Below, in pieces: positions 45,771 to 54,946 of a stretch of DNA of 64,000 nt; positions within the stretch are counted from its first letter, which is position 1; every line of letters begins with the position of its first letter. Made by a program: the position numbers and the translations under genes. This DNA is from Marinobacterium_E sp035458585. GTDB taxonomy: Bacteria > Pseudomonadota > Gammaproteobacteria > Pseudomonadales > Balneatricaceae. The DNA lies in NCBI GenBank assembly GCA_035458585.1, contig DATHZN010000083.1, forward strand, positions 65,639 through 129,638. The letters run 5' to 3'. Below the pieces are notes generated by a model that was given only the letters and a program-made list of their open reading frames with translations, was not told the origin of the DNA and did not search any database.

Positions 45771-47552
45771 TTAGTGGTTATCGCGTGAAATATTGCGACC
45801 TGTTTTCTGGTACTTGGTTGCCAACTCCAAACACCCTCCTTCCGCTAGCTGTCCTACATGAGTTCGGTAGATCTCTTCCCAGGGAGTCATGTGAATCAGT
45901 TCAGGCTTCTTCCAGGCTTTAATACGTGCCTGCCACTCATCTTCGGCTACCAGTGCGTTGAGTGTAGAGTTATTGAGATCCAGCCTCACGGTATCACCCG
46001 TCTGTAGATAGGCCAGCCCACCTCCAACCACCGATTCGGGACTGGCATTGAGGATTGATGGACTCTCCGATGTGCCCGACTGGCGCCCATCACCTACGGT
46101 TGGCAGGTGATTGATACCCTGCTTAATCAGTGCATCAGGCGGCTGCATGTTGACTACCTCGGCGGAGCCGGGGTAACCCACACAGCCTACACCGCGGATA
46201 AACAGAATACAGTGGTCATCAATTTCGAGACTCTTATCATTGATGCGCTCGTGGTAATCCTCTGGGCCCTCAAAGACGATTGCTCTGGCTTCGAAAACAC
46301 CCTCGTTACCCGGCTCGGATAGAAAACGTTTTTGGAAATCAGCTGAGATCACACTGGTTTTCATCAGGGCAGAGTCAAACAGGTTGCCGGATAAGACTTT
46401 AAATCCGGCATTTTTACGTAAGGGCTCATTGTAGGTAGTGATGACCTCTGTATCCTGGCTCTGCAGACCCGCGAGGTTCTCGCCCACGCTCTTGCCAGTG
46501 GCCGTTATTGGGTCAGTATGCAGACGTCCCGCCTTCACTAGCTCGGCCATCACTGCAGGAACACCGCCCGCGCGAAAGAAACTCTCGCCCAGGTACTCGC
46601 CGGCGGGCTGCATATTGACCATGAGTGGCACATCGAAACCAATTTTTTCCCAATCTTTTACGTTGAGTTCCACACCGATATGACGGGCAATCGCTTGAAG
46701 ATGCGGCGGAGCATTGGTCGAGCCGCCGATTGCAGCGTTAACAATAATGGCGTTCTCAAAGGCTGCGCGCGTCATAATGTCCGACGGCTTCAGGTCTTCG
46801 TAGGCCATCTCCACTATACGTCTGCCAGTCTGATACGCCATACCCATGCGCTCGCGGTACGGGGCGGGAATGGCTGAGTTACCGGTCAGCGTCATTCCCA
46901 GAGCTTCGGCCATAGCGTTCATCGTACTGGCGGTACCCATGGTATTGCAGTGGCCGAGCGACGGAGCCGATGAGCAGACACGCTCCATAAACTCTTCGTA
47001 GTCGATTTCACCAGCAGAGAGCAGGCGGCGACTCTCCCATACAATAGAGCCAGAGCCTGCCCGTTTCCCTTTCCACCAGCCATCTAGCATTGGCCCACCA
47101 TTCAGCGCGATTGCTGGAATATCCACAGTCGCAGCGCCCATAAGCATGGCAGGGGTGGTCTTATCACAACCGGTTGTCAGCACCACAGCGTCCAGTGGGT
47201 AGCCCTGCAACACCTCTACGAGTCCGAGGTAGGCAAGATTTCGGTCCAAAGCGGCGGTTGGTCGTTTACCAGTCTCCTGAATTGGATGCACTGGAAACTC
47301 CATTGGAATACCGCCAGCTTCGCGAATACCCGCCTTGATGCGGTCCATCAGAAAAACATGAATCTTGTTGCACGGCGAAATATCGCTTCCGGTCTGAGCG
47401 ATGCCGATAACCGGTTTTTCACTCTGCAACTCCTCGCGGGTGAACTCCTGATTCTGGTAACGCTCAAGATAGAGTGCCGTCATGCCGGGGTTGTTAGGAT
47501 TATCGAACCACTCCTGTGAGCGGAAACGCTTGTTGGCTCTGGTATTTGCCAT
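45771..47552 (-). CDS. xylD: D-xylonate dehydratase-type enzyme (IlvD/Edd family)
   Basis: 593 residues of the Fe-S sugar-acid dehydratase class. Cluster cysteines C61 (SPCNKIH), C129 (TTGCDKTTP) and C202 (GHCNTMGT) sit at nearly the same positions I recall for Caulobacter XylD, and the termini (RFRSQEWFDNPNNPGMTALY) match it. Converts D-xylonate to 2-keto-3-deoxyxylonate; L-arabonate dehydratases are very similar, so the sugar is uncertain. First gene of dehydratase-SDR-SDR, divergent from an RraA-like gene across an operator. Confidence 0.88.
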   Translation of the reverse strand: MANTRANKRFRSQEWFDNPNNPGMTALYLERYQNQEFTREELQSEKPVIGIAQTGSDISPCNKIHVFLMDRIKAGIREAGGIPMEFPVHPIQETGKRPTAALDRNLAYLGLVEVLQGYPLDAVVLTTGCDKTTPAMLMGAATVDIPAIALNGGPMLDGWWKGKRAGSGSIVWESRRLLSAGEIDYEEFMERVCSSAPSLGHCNTMGTASTMNAMAEALGMTLTGNSAIPAPYRERMGMAYQTGRRIVEMAYEDLKPSDIMTRAAFENAIIVNAAIGGSTNAPPHLQAIARHIGVELNVKDWEKIGFDVPLMVNMQPAGEYLGESFFRAGGVPAVMAELVKAGRLHTDPITATGKSVGENLAGLQSQDTEVITTYNEPLRKNAGFKVLSGNLFDSALMKTSVISADFQKRFLSEPGNEGVFEARAIVFEGPEDYHERINDKSLEIDDHCILFIRGVGCVGYPGSAEVVNMQPPDALIKQGINHLPTVGDGRQSGTSESPSILNASPESVVGGGLAYLQTGDTVRLDLNNSTLNALVAEDEWQARIKAWKKPELIHMTPWEEIYRTHVGQLAEGGCLELATKYQKTGRNISRDNH

Positions 47553-47604
47553 GCATGAACTCCGGGCTGTTTTTATTGGATTATTATTGGCAACATTATG
47601 TGAA

Positions 47605-47618
47605 GATGGTATACCAAA
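47605..47618. promoter_or_regulatory. Putative hexuronate-type operator GATGGTATACCAAA
   Basis: Core TGGTATACCA at 47607-47616 in the divergent region between the xylD-type gene and the RraA-like gene. Confidence 0.7.
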
Positions 47619-47690
47619 TGCAACCAGCGCATCTTAAATACTGATCCGCTGTTTTTCACATGCTGACATAAAAAATAGCAGAGAAGGCCC

Positions 47691-48389
47691 ATGATTAAAG
47701 AACCTGCATTGCTGACCATCCGCAAGAACTTTCCACGACCCACAGCTGAACAGGTTGCGGCCTTCAGAGATATTCCGACAGGCTTTATCTGCGACGCCCT
47801 GGATGGCCAGGCGGCACTGAATTCGAGTGTAAAACCGATCGGCGGTGGCCGGGATATCAAATGTGTTGCAGTGGGTGTAGCGCTAGTTGCAGAGAACGGT
47901 CCGGCAGAGATTTTGGCGACGATGGGGGCGATTCATATCATGCAGCCTGGCGACATTATCGTCGCCGCTGTGCATGGGCAGGCCAATTGTGCCGCAGGTG
48001 GGGATCGTTTTTGCGGCATGCTGCGGAACAAAGGTGCTGCCGGTTTCGTTACCGATGGTGAGATGCGTGACTATATCGGTATTGTCGAAGTGGGTCTGCC
48101 AACTTGGTGCGCTGGTCTCAATCCAAACTCACCCTACTCGAATGGGCCGGGCCGGGTAGGGTTCGGCGCTGTGGTTGCCGGACGTTATATTGAGAGTGGC
48201 GATATTATCGTTGCCGACCGAGACGGTGTGGCGGTCGTTCCCTTCGCGCGTATTGATGAGGTGATCGCGAAGTTAGAGACGATAAAAGCGCTTGAGTATG
48301 AACTTGATGCCAGGGTACAGGCGGGTTTTTGTGAGATGCCTGCCATTGAGGAGATGATTGCGGATGGTCGCGCTGTAGTGGTCGACTGA
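47691..48389 (+). CDS. RraA-like/HMG aldolase-family protein
   Basis: 232 residues of the RraA fold, which includes RNase E inhibitor RraA and Mg-dependent class II aldolases of 4-hydroxy-4-methyl-2-oxoglutarate. It keeps GDIIVAAVHGQANCAAGGDRF and GFVTDGEMRDY with the R-D pair of aldolases, and it is much longer than RraA (about 160). Next to sugar-acid genes and followed by an SDR, it more likely acts on a keto acid than on RNase E. GAGAAGG before ATG. Function unproven. Confidence 0.8.
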   Translation: MIKEPALLTIRKNFPRPTAEQVAAFRDIPTGFICDALDGQAALNSSVKPIGGGRDIKCVAVGVALVAENGPAEILATMGAIHIMQPGDIIVAAVHGQANCAAGGDRFCGMLRNKGAAGFVTDGEMRDYIGIVEVGLPTWCAGLNPNSPYSNGPGRVGFGAVVAGRYIESGDIIVADRDGVAVVPFARIDEVIAKLETIKALEYELDARVQAGFCEMPAIEEMIADGRAVVVD

Positions 48390-48422
48390 CCTTCATTGAA
48401 TAAGCCAAACGAGGAGATGCGC

Positions 48423-49187
48423 GTGTCGATTACTGAAAACAGATATGCAGTCGGAGGGCGTGTTGCAGTCGTAACTGGGGGGGCTCAGGGTATAGGTTTT
48501 GCGGTAGCGGCGAAGCTTCTCAGCAATGGCTCGCGTGTCGCCCTCTGGGATCTGAACATTGACAAAGCTCAGGTAGCCGCTCAAAGCCTTGGTGTGCTGG
48601 GTGAAGTCAGAGCGTTTGAGTGTAACGTTAGCTGTTTCGATAGCGTTACGGCTGCGCTGGTGGAAACCGAGGCAGCGCTAGGAGGCGTCGACATCTTGGT
48701 AAACTCTGCGGGTATTGCCGGGTCAAATGCGAGTATCGAAGATTACGATATCGAAGAGTTCCAGCGTATTGTTAACGTCAACCTAATGGGAACCTTCCAC
48801 ACCAACAAAGCCGTTATCACTGGCATGAAAGCTCGCAACTTCGGACGTATCGTCAACATTGCGTCGATTGCAGGGAAAGAGGGCAATCCGAATGCGGGGC
48901 CCTACAGCGCCTCCAAAGCCGGCGTAATCGGCCTGACAAAGTCGATTGGTAAGGAGCTTGCCGGCTTCGATATCGCTTGTAACTGCATCACCCCCGCAGC
49001 AGCGCGCACTCCAATTTTTGATCAGCTCTCAGAGGAGTTTATTCGCTACATGCTGTCTAAGATTCCACGCAATCGCTTTCTGGAGGTGGACGAGGTAGCT
49101 TCGATGATCGGGTGGATGGTGAGTCCGGAGAACTCATTCACCACGGGTGCAGTGTTTGACCTCTCCGGTGGTCGCGCGACCTACTGA
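48423..49187 (+). CDS. SDR-family oxidoreductase
   Basis: 254 residues from GTG at 48423, six bases after GAGGAG; TTG at 48396 is in frame but has no ribosome site. Loop TGGAQGIGFAVAAK, NSAGIAGSN, S in NIASIAGKEG and Y/K in GPYSASKAGVIG. Sits 34 bases after the RraA-like gene, hence probably sequential reactions on one substrate. The stop lies 44 bases from the convergent 3-hydroxyisobutyrate dehydrogenase-like gene. Confidence 0.88.
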   Translation: MSITENRYAVGGRVAVVTGGAQGIGFAVAAKLLSNGSRVALWDLNIDKAQVAAQSLGVLGEVRAFECNVSCFDSVTAALVETEAALGGVDILVNSAGIAGSNASIEDYDIEEFQRIVNVNLMGTFHTNKAVITGMKARNFGRIVNIASIAGKEGNPNAGPYSASKAGVIGLTKSIGKELAGFDIACNCITPAAARTPIFDQLSEEFIRYMLSKIPRNRFLEVDEVASMIGWMVSPENSFTTGAVFDLSGGRATY

Positions 49188-49230
49188 GCTAATGGGGCCT
49201 TTGACCCCTCAGCGAAGGCACCTTGTTGGC

Positions 49231-50157
49231 CTATTTTTTGGGCATGGATTCACGCGCAATTGCGTCGATGTTCAGGCCGTTCAGGCGACCTACATGATCC
49301 GAGAGCATGGGTACGAAGTCACCACCTGCGCCGATTGCTTGTGTATGGGTGTAGTAGTGGCGAGCGGCTGAAGCCATTACATTCATAACCCCTGCATCGG
49401 TCGCCATCGCATTCACGTAACGAATGTCCTTGGCCATATTATCGATCGAGAATTTATGAGCGTTCTCGTCTCGTTCACAGACATATTGCATAAAGGTGTT
49501 AAAAAAACCTGATCCCAAACGACTCGGAGCAATGACCTCTCGGAAAGCCTGTGGTGAGATACCCACGGCGGCGCCGAGGGAGATCGCTTCAGAGTAGAGT
49601 GATGCATAGCTAGCACCGAGGAAGTTCATTAGCAATTTCATCTTGTGTCCTGTGCCCACTTCCCCAATGCGTGTAATGGTTCCTGCCCAGCAGTCGATCA
49701 CAGGTTGCACCTGTGCAAAGATCTCCTCGTCACAGCCGACCATCGCGTCCAGTTCGCCTGATTCCGCCTCTTTCGGTGTACGGCCGAGCGGTGCATCTAC
49801 CATGTACATACCCGCCTCAGCGAGTTCAGCCGCCAGGGCTAGGGTAACCGTCGGGTCAGAGGTTGACGTGTCGATGACAATGGTGCCAGGGCGCGCACCG
49901 GACAGAATACCATCATCGCGAATAGCGGCCTGAACCTGCTCAGAGTTTGACAGGCAGAGGTGGATAATGTCGCAGTTTTGGGCCAACTCTTTGATGCTGC
50001 TCGCTTCCTGTGCACCCATGCCAACCAGACTCTCAATGGGCTGACGATTACGGTTTCCTTTGACCCAGAGTGGGTAGCCACCCTTAAGGATATTTTTCGC
50101 CATGCCGTGGCCCATGTAACCAACGCCAATAAAGCCAATGGTGAGTTTTGCGCTCAT
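49231..50157 (-). CDS. Beta-hydroxyacid dehydrogenase (3-HIBADH superfamily)
   Basis: 308 residues. N-terminal GVGYMGHGMAKNIL, then a substrate loop DAPLGRTPKEAESGEL in place of DAPVSGG, and catalytic Lys in HKMKLLMNFLG. The GRT form occurs in sulfolactaldehyde reductase-like members and points to a substrate other than plain hydroxyisobutyrate; L-threonate or tartronate-semialdehyde-type acids are possible. ATG preceded by AAGGAAA. Single gene, divergent from the KDA dehydratase operon with an operator in between. Confidence 0.88.
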   Translation of the reverse strand: MSAKLTIGFIGVGYMGHGMAKNILKGGYPLWVKGNRNRQPIESLVGMGAQEASSIKELAQNCDIIHLCLSNSEQVQAAIRDDGILSGARPGTIVIDTSTSDPTVTLALAAELAEAGMYMVDAPLGRTPKEAESGELDAMVGCDEEIFAQVQPVIDCWAGTITRIGEVGTGHKMKLLMNFLGASYASLYSEAISLGAAVGISPQAFREVIAPSRLGSGFFNTFMQYVCERDENAHKFSIDNMAKDIRYVNAMATDAGVMNVMASAARHYYTHTQAIGAGGDFVPMLSDHVGRLNGLNIDAIARESMPKK

Positions 50158-50212
50158 TTTATTTTCCTTCTAAAGCGCGGCGCGGGCCGCGAATTTGTTT
50201 GACTTTTTATAA

Positions 50213-50224
50213 ACGGTATACCAT
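50213..50224. promoter_or_regulatory. Putative hexuronate-type operator ACGGTATACCAT
   Basis: Palindrome core CGGTATACCA (50214-50223; one mismatch from TGGTATACCA) in the 192-base divergent region between the beta-hydroxyacid dehydrogenase and the keto-deoxypentonate dehydratase. Confidence 0.65.
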
Positions 50225-50349
50225 TTTAAGGGGCTTACGAACACCCCCGTTCAGTGACGAACCGGGCAGAACAATAATTAGATACAGATCCAATCTTAGC
50301 TGCTGTCGTGAGGTATGCGCGCGGGGCCAAGCATTGGTTTGGAGAAACC

Positions 50350-51267
50350 ATGTCTCAACCAGTCTACTCCGGCATCTGGCCTGTTGCCCCCACCCCTTTC
50401 AACGAAGATGGTTCTCTCGATCTATTGGGTATGACGCGAGTCTTGGATCTGATGATCGACCAGGGCGTTGATGGTATCTGTATTCTGGCTAACTTCTCAG
50501 AGCAGTTTTTAATATCCGATGCTGAACGAGAGACACTCACTCGTTTATGTCTAGAGCATGTCGCCGGACGTGTACCCGTTATCGTCACCATCAGCCATTT
50601 TGCTACGTCGATTGTGGTCGAGCGTGCACACTACGCCAAAGCGCTCGGCGCCAACATTGTGATGATGATGCCGCCATATCATGGCGCACTATTAAAAGGT
50701 AATTCCCAGCAAACTTTCGAGCAGTTTCAGGCTGTCGGTGAGGTGGGTATTCCGATCATGCTCCAGGATGCTCCGCTTTCAGGTGTAGACCTCCCGGTGC
50801 CTCTACTGGTGAAGATGGCGCAGGAGATCGAGATGCTCAAACTCTTTAAGATTGAGTGTCCGCGAGCCGCGACAAAAATACGCAGCCTCATTGCTGAGGG
50901 TGGTCGCGCCATTGAAGGTCCCTTCGATGGAGAGGAGGCGATAACGCTGCTTGCTGACCTGGATGCTGGCGCAACGGGTACAATGACATCAGCACTGATT
51001 CCGGACCTTATCGGGCCTATCGTGCGCGATTTCCTCGCGGGTGATCGTGCTGCCGCGTCAGCAGGCTTTGCGCGTGTGCTCCCGGCTATCAATCATGAAA
51101 ATCGTCAGTGTGGCTTCCAGTCAGCCAAGGCGGCCATGGTGGCTGGCGGTGTCATTAAATCAGACTACTGCCGCCACCCAATCGCACCCCTGCATCCTGA
51201 TACTAAATCGATGCTGATGGAGCTGATTCAACCCCTTAACCCTCTAGTGTTGAGTTGGGGAAGGTAA
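50350..51267 (+). CDS. 2-Keto-3-deoxy-L-arabonate (L-KDA) dehydratase, DapA family
   Basis: 305 residues from ATG at 50350 (GGAGAAACC upstream). The stretches CILANFSEQF, MMPPYHGALL, Lys in LFKIECPRAATK, GPFDGEEAITLLADLDAGAT and NHENRQCG match the L-KDA dehydratase of Azospirillum as I recall it, more than dihydrodipicolinate synthase. Dehydrates 2-keto-3-deoxy-L-arabonate to 2,5-dioxovalerate. First gene of a plus-strand operon with an FAD oxidase, a FAH-type dehydratase and a DenD-like gene. Confidence 0.88.
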   Translation: MSQPVYSGIWPVAPTPFNEDGSLDLLGMTRVLDLMIDQGVDGICILANFSEQFLISDAERETLTRLCLEHVAGRVPVIVTISHFATSIVVERAHYAKALGANIVMMMPPYHGALLKGNSQQTFEQFQAVGEVGIPIMLQDAPLSGVDLPVPLLVKMAQEIEMLKLFKIECPRAATKIRSLIAEGGRAIEGPFDGEEAITLLADLDAGATGTMTSALIPDLIGPIVRDFLAGDRAAASAGFARVLPAINHENRQCGFQSAKAAMVAGGVIKSDYCRHPIAPLHPDTKSMLMELIQPLNPLVLSWGR

Positions 51268-51269
51268 GC

Positions 51270-52646
51270 ATGTCGATTGAAATAGCGATTGAGAAGCTTC
51301 AACTCATTTTAGGTGAGCGGGTTATTACCAGTGTGGCGGAGCGCGAGTTACACGGTGAAAACGAGTCTTACTATCAAAAGGCGCTCCCCGATGCAGTGGT
51401 TTACCCTGAATCAACACAAGAGGTGTCACAAATCGTCAAGGTGTGTAATGAGGAGCGTTGTCCCGTCGTTCCATATGGTGCCGCCTCGTCACTCGAAGGT
51501 CAGCATCTGGCAATTCAGGGTGGCATCTGCCTCGATATGCGGCATATGAGTCGAGTGCTAGCGGTCAATGCAGAGGATCTAAATGTTGTCGTTCAGCCAG
51601 GTATAACGCGTAAAACGCTGAATAACGAACTACGCAATACGGGACTGTTTTTTCCGGTAGACCCGGGTGCTGATGCTAGTCTGGGCGGAATGGCTGCCAC
51701 TCGTGCGTCGGGCACTGCCGCAGTGAAGTACGGAACGATGCGCGACAATGTGCTGGCGATGGAGGTCGTCATGGCCGACGGTACTGTTATCCGCACCGGT
51801 AATCAGGCAAAGAAATCGGCCACCGGCTATGACCTGACCCATCTGATGGTGGGGTCTGAGGGTACACTTGGAATCATTACCGAGCTGACGCTCAAACTGC
51901 ACGGCATCCCTGAAGCACTGACGGCCGCTACCTGTCGCTTCCCAACGATAGAGGATGCAGTGAACTGCGTCATTATGACGATTCAGTGCGGTTTGCCCGT
52001 TGGACGCATTGAGTTGGTGGACGAGATGATGGTGCGAGGTTTTAACCACTACTCTAAATCTGAGCTGCCTGAAATGCCTCACCTCTTCCTTGAATTTATT
52101 GGCACCCTTAGCAGTGTTCAGGAGCAGATGCATGCCTTTGGTGAGATTGCTGAGGAGTTCGGTGCAGAGGGTTGGACGACGGCGACGCTTGCTGAAGATC
52201 GCAACAAGCTTTGGGCGATGCGCCATAAATCTCACTATGCCAGTGCCTCTCTTGGGGAGACCGGGCACCTCTGGCCGACTGATGTCTGTGTACCGATCTC
52301 TAAGTTGGCTGAGGCGGTTATTCAGGCGAAGGAAGATGCTGCTCGGTTAGGGCTTACCTCAACGATCGTTGGTCACGTAGGGGAGGGGAACTTCCATGCG
52401 GGTGTGAGCGTTGATCCTGAGAATAGCGATGAGATGGAGCGCTGTGAACAGTTCATCACTGCACTTGCAGAGACCGCCTTGCGACTGGGCGGTACTGTGT
52501 CTGGCGAGCATGGCATTGGCCTGGGGAAGCTCAAATTTATGGATGCGGAGCACGGCGCATCGCTGCGGTATATGCGCATGATTAAGAAGAGTTTCGATCC
52601 CAACAACATACTCAATCCGGGCAAGATGATCCCGGCGGAGGCCTAA
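51270..52646 (+). CDS. FAD-linked D-2-hydroxyacid oxidase (GlcD/D-lactate dehydrogenase type)
   Basis: 458 residues from ATG at 51270, three bases after the upstream stop. FAD-binding-4 domain with PVVPYGAASSLEGQH, the loop GMAATRASGTAAVKYG and, in the C-terminal domain, HVGEGNFHAGV and SGEHGIGLGK. Bacterial relatives oxidise D-lactate, glycolate or 2-hydroxyglutarate. Within this operon it may oxidise a 2-hydroxy acid from the pentose or apionate routes. Second glycolate-oxidase-like gene in the window, separate from glcD. Confidence 0.85.
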   Translation: MSIEIAIEKLQLILGERVITSVAERELHGENESYYQKALPDAVVYPESTQEVSQIVKVCNEERCPVVPYGAASSLEGQHLAIQGGICLDMRHMSRVLAVNAEDLNVVVQPGITRKTLNNELRNTGLFFPVDPGADASLGGMAATRASGTAAVKYGTMRDNVLAMEVVMADGTVIRTGNQAKKSATGYDLTHLMVGSEGTLGIITELTLKLHGIPEALTAATCRFPTIEDAVNCVIMTIQCGLPVGRIELVDEMMVRGFNHYSKSELPEMPHLFLEFIGTLSSVQEQMHAFGEIAEEFGAEGWTTATLAEDRNKLWAMRHKSHYASASLGETGHLWPTDVCVPISKLAEAVIQAKEDAARLGLTSTIVGHVGEGNFHAGVSVDPENSDEMERCEQFITALAETALRLGGTVSGEHGIGLGKLKFMDAEHGASLRYMRMIKKSFDPNNILNPGKMIPAEA

Positions 52647-52651
52647 AAAAG

Positions 52652-53803
52652 ATGCTGCCCTACTCTAACCCTACACCGCAGGCGCTACTGGTCGGACGTG
52701 TATGGATTCCCGATGTTGGTCCGGCCCTTGTGCGCGTCGACGGTGAGCAGGTCATCGATATCACCAGTAAATCACTGCCGACGATGCAGGCCTTACTGGA
52801 GAGCGAAGATTTGGTCAAGACTGTTCGGCAGGCGAAAGGGTCGGAGCTCTGCTCCTTATCGCAGTTGAGCGAAAACTCTCTTCGAGACGATCGTGAACAG
52901 CTGATTCACCTCCTGGCGCCGGCCGATCTGCCGGCGATCAAGGCCTCAGGCGTAACCTTTGCAGAGAGTATGGTTGAGCGCGTAATTGAAGAGCAGGCGG
53001 CAGGGGATGCGGATCGTGCCGAAGCGATTCGAGCCCGGGTTAAGTCAGTGATCGGTGACAGTCTGTCAGGTATTAAGCCCGGATCTGAGCAAGCGATGCA
53101 GGTCAAATCTGTGTTGCAGCAGGAGGGGCTTTGGTCGCAGTATCTGGAGGTGGGTATCGGACCCGACGCGGAAGTATTTACCAAATGCCAGCCGATGTCT
53201 GCAGTCGGTTTCGGCGCTGATGTCGGCATACATCCAATCTCGACCTGGAATAATCCCGAGCCAGAGATCGTTCTCGCGATGAACTCTCGCGCAGAGATTG
53301 TCGGTGCTACCCTCGGAAACGACGTAAACCTGCGTGATGTCGAGGGACGGTCTGCGTTATTGTTGGGCAAAGCAAAAGATAATAATGCATCCTGTGCCAT
53401 CGGCCCCTTTATCCGCCTATTTGATGCCGAATTTACCCTCGACTCTATTCGTAAAGCGGACTTGTCGATGCGTGTTGAAGGCGTGGATGGTTTCGAGCTT
53501 GATGGCTTTTCGTCCATGACCAAAATCAGTCGAGATCCGGCAAGTATTGTTGTGCAGACGATCGGCCGTCACCATCAGTATCCTGATGGTTTTCTCCTTT
53601 TCTTGGGCACGATGTTTGCCCCGGTTAAAGATCGAGATGCCGCGGGGCAGGGTTTCACCCATCATACTGACGATATTGTAAAAATCATGGAGCCCAACCT
53701 GGGTGAGTTGTGCAATCGGGTGCGCTACTCCACCGAGTGTCCTGAATGGACCTTCGGCACGTCTGCACTGATTCGCAATTTGGCAAAACGCCAACTGCTT
53801 TAA
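52652..53803 (+). CDS. xylX: 2-Keto-3-deoxy-D-xylonate dehydratase (FAH family, XylX-like)
   Basis: 383 residues of the fumarylacetoacetate hydrolase-like family. Family stretches SQYLEVGIGPDAEVFTKCQ, NNPEPEIVLAMN, GNDVNLRDVEGRSALLL, KDNNASCAIGPF and LFLGTMFAP match Caulobacter XylX closely as I recall it. Converts 2-keto-3-deoxyxylonate to 2,5-dioxovalerate. The fold is unrelated to the L-KDA dehydratase two genes upstream, so the operon carries two unrelated enzymes for the same kind of step. Short spacing on both sides. Confidence 0.9.
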   Translation: MLPYSNPTPQALLVGRVWIPDVGPALVRVDGEQVIDITSKSLPTMQALLESEDLVKTVRQAKGSELCSLSQLSENSLRDDREQLIHLLAPADLPAIKASGVTFAESMVERVIEEQAAGDADRAEAIRARVKSVIGDSLSGIKPGSEQAMQVKSVLQQEGLWSQYLEVGIGPDAEVFTKCQPMSAVGFGADVGIHPISTWNNPEPEIVLAMNSRAEIVGATLGNDVNLRDVEGRSALLLGKAKDNNASCAIGPFIRLFDAEFTLDSIRKADLSMRVEGVDGFELDGFSSMTKISRDPASIVVQTIGRHHQYPDGFLLFLGTMFAPVKDRDAAGQGFTHHTDDIVKIMEPNLGELCNRVRYSTECPEWTFGTSALIRNLAKRQLL

Positions 53804-53833
53804 TGAAGCGATAATTCTGGGGAAATAGTAAGT

Positions 53834-54796
53834 ATGAATGTTCTGATTATTGGTGGTGGCGGGTTCATTGGGCAGAAGCTTGCACGCGCTTTGGTTGCAC
53901 GTGGAGAGTTAAATGGTAGGGCGCTCAAGAGCATCAGTCTGGTTGATGTGGTGGAGCCGGGACCAATTGAAGGTGGGTGTATTAGAGTAGATACAAGCAT
54001 CTGCGACATTACCGACAAGGCGTCTGTGGCAGAGGCACTGACGGCGGATGTGGATGTAGTCTACCTGTTGGCGGCTATCGTCTCTGCTCATGCTGAGGAG
54101 GACTTTGATGCCGGGTGGAACATCAATATGATGGGTACGCTAAACGTGCTCGAGCGTGCGCGTGAGTTGGGCAGTAAACCGCGTGTGGTATTCACCTCAT
54201 CGATTGCGGTCTACGGTGGCGAGGTGCCAGACCCAATTGTTGATCACAGTTTGCTCAACCCCCAGACTTCCTACGGGGCTCAGAAGGCGGTGGGTGAGCT
54301 GCTGATTAACGACTATAGCCGTAAAGGCTATATTGATGGTGTGGGTTTTCGCTTGCCGACCATCTCTGTACGGCCGGGCAAACCGAACCGCGCTGCATCA
54401 AGCTTTATGTCATCGATTATGCGAGAGCCCCTCAACGGTCAGGAGGCGATCTGTCCAGTGGATGCCGACTTTGCGCACTACTATCTTTCGCCACGCAAGT
54501 GTATCGAGAACCTGATTAAAGGCGCAGAGCTCAAAGCTGAAGATATGGGACAGAATCGTTGCATGATGATGCCCGGACATATGTGGACAATTGGCCAGAT
54601 GATTGATGCGTTAACCGCAGTAGCTGGGCCTGAGCCAGCAAAATTGATCAAGTGGGAAGCTCAGCCTGAGGTTCAGGCTATCGTCAAAGGCTGGCGCTTT
54701 GATATACGGCCTACCAAAGCACTTCAACTCGGACTAAGTGCTGACGAGTCGTTTGAAGATAACGTTCGCTACTACATTGAGGATGACCGCCCCTAG
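53834..54796 (+). CDS. denD: NAD-dependent epimerase/dehydratase, D-erythronate dehydrogenase (DenD)-like
   Basis: 320 residues, extended SDR. Loop GGGGFIGQKLARAL, VFTSSIAVYGG, Y and K in YGAQKAVGEL, RLPTISVRPG; these resemble DenD, which oxidises D-erythronate to 2-keto-D-erythronate. The partner genes of the erythronate pathway (DenK, OtnI, OtnC) are not adjacent, although a DUF1537 kinase lies at 60445. So it may oxidise a related tetronate or pentonate. Last gene of the operon starting at 50350. Confidence 0.75.
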   Translation: MNVLIIGGGGFIGQKLARALVARGELNGRALKSISLVDVVEPGPIEGGCIRVDTSICDITDKASVAEALTADVDVVYLLAAIVSAHAEEDFDAGWNINMMGTLNVLERARELGSKPRVVFTSSIAVYGGEVPDPIVDHSLLNPQTSYGAQKAVGELLINDYSRKGYIDGVGFRLPTISVRPGKPNRAASSFMSSIMREPLNGQEAICPVDADFAHYYLSPRKCIENLIKGAELKAEDMGQNRCMMMPGHMWTIGQMIDALTAVAGPEPAKLIKWEAQPEVQAIVKGWRFDIRPTKALQLGLSADESFEDNVRYYIEDDRP

Positions 54797-54839
54797 CCAC
54801 AGCCCCTCGTTTTGCCCGGTTACTCATTGTCTCGACCCT

Positions 54840-54859
54840 CCCTGGCACTACTGCCGGGG
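54840..54859 (+). terminator. Possible terminator hairpin after DenD-like gene
   Basis: Stem CCCTGGCA against TGCCGGGG (one T-G pair) with a CTAC loop; followed by a T/C-rich stretch rather than a clean U-run. Modest support. Confidence 0.35.
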
Positions 54860-54946
54860 GCTCTGTTCTCTCTAGTTTAAATTGGCAGCTTTTTTGCAGG
54901 CCACGTAAAGAGCAGAGATGAAAAACTATAGAGAATAGGGGGTCAC

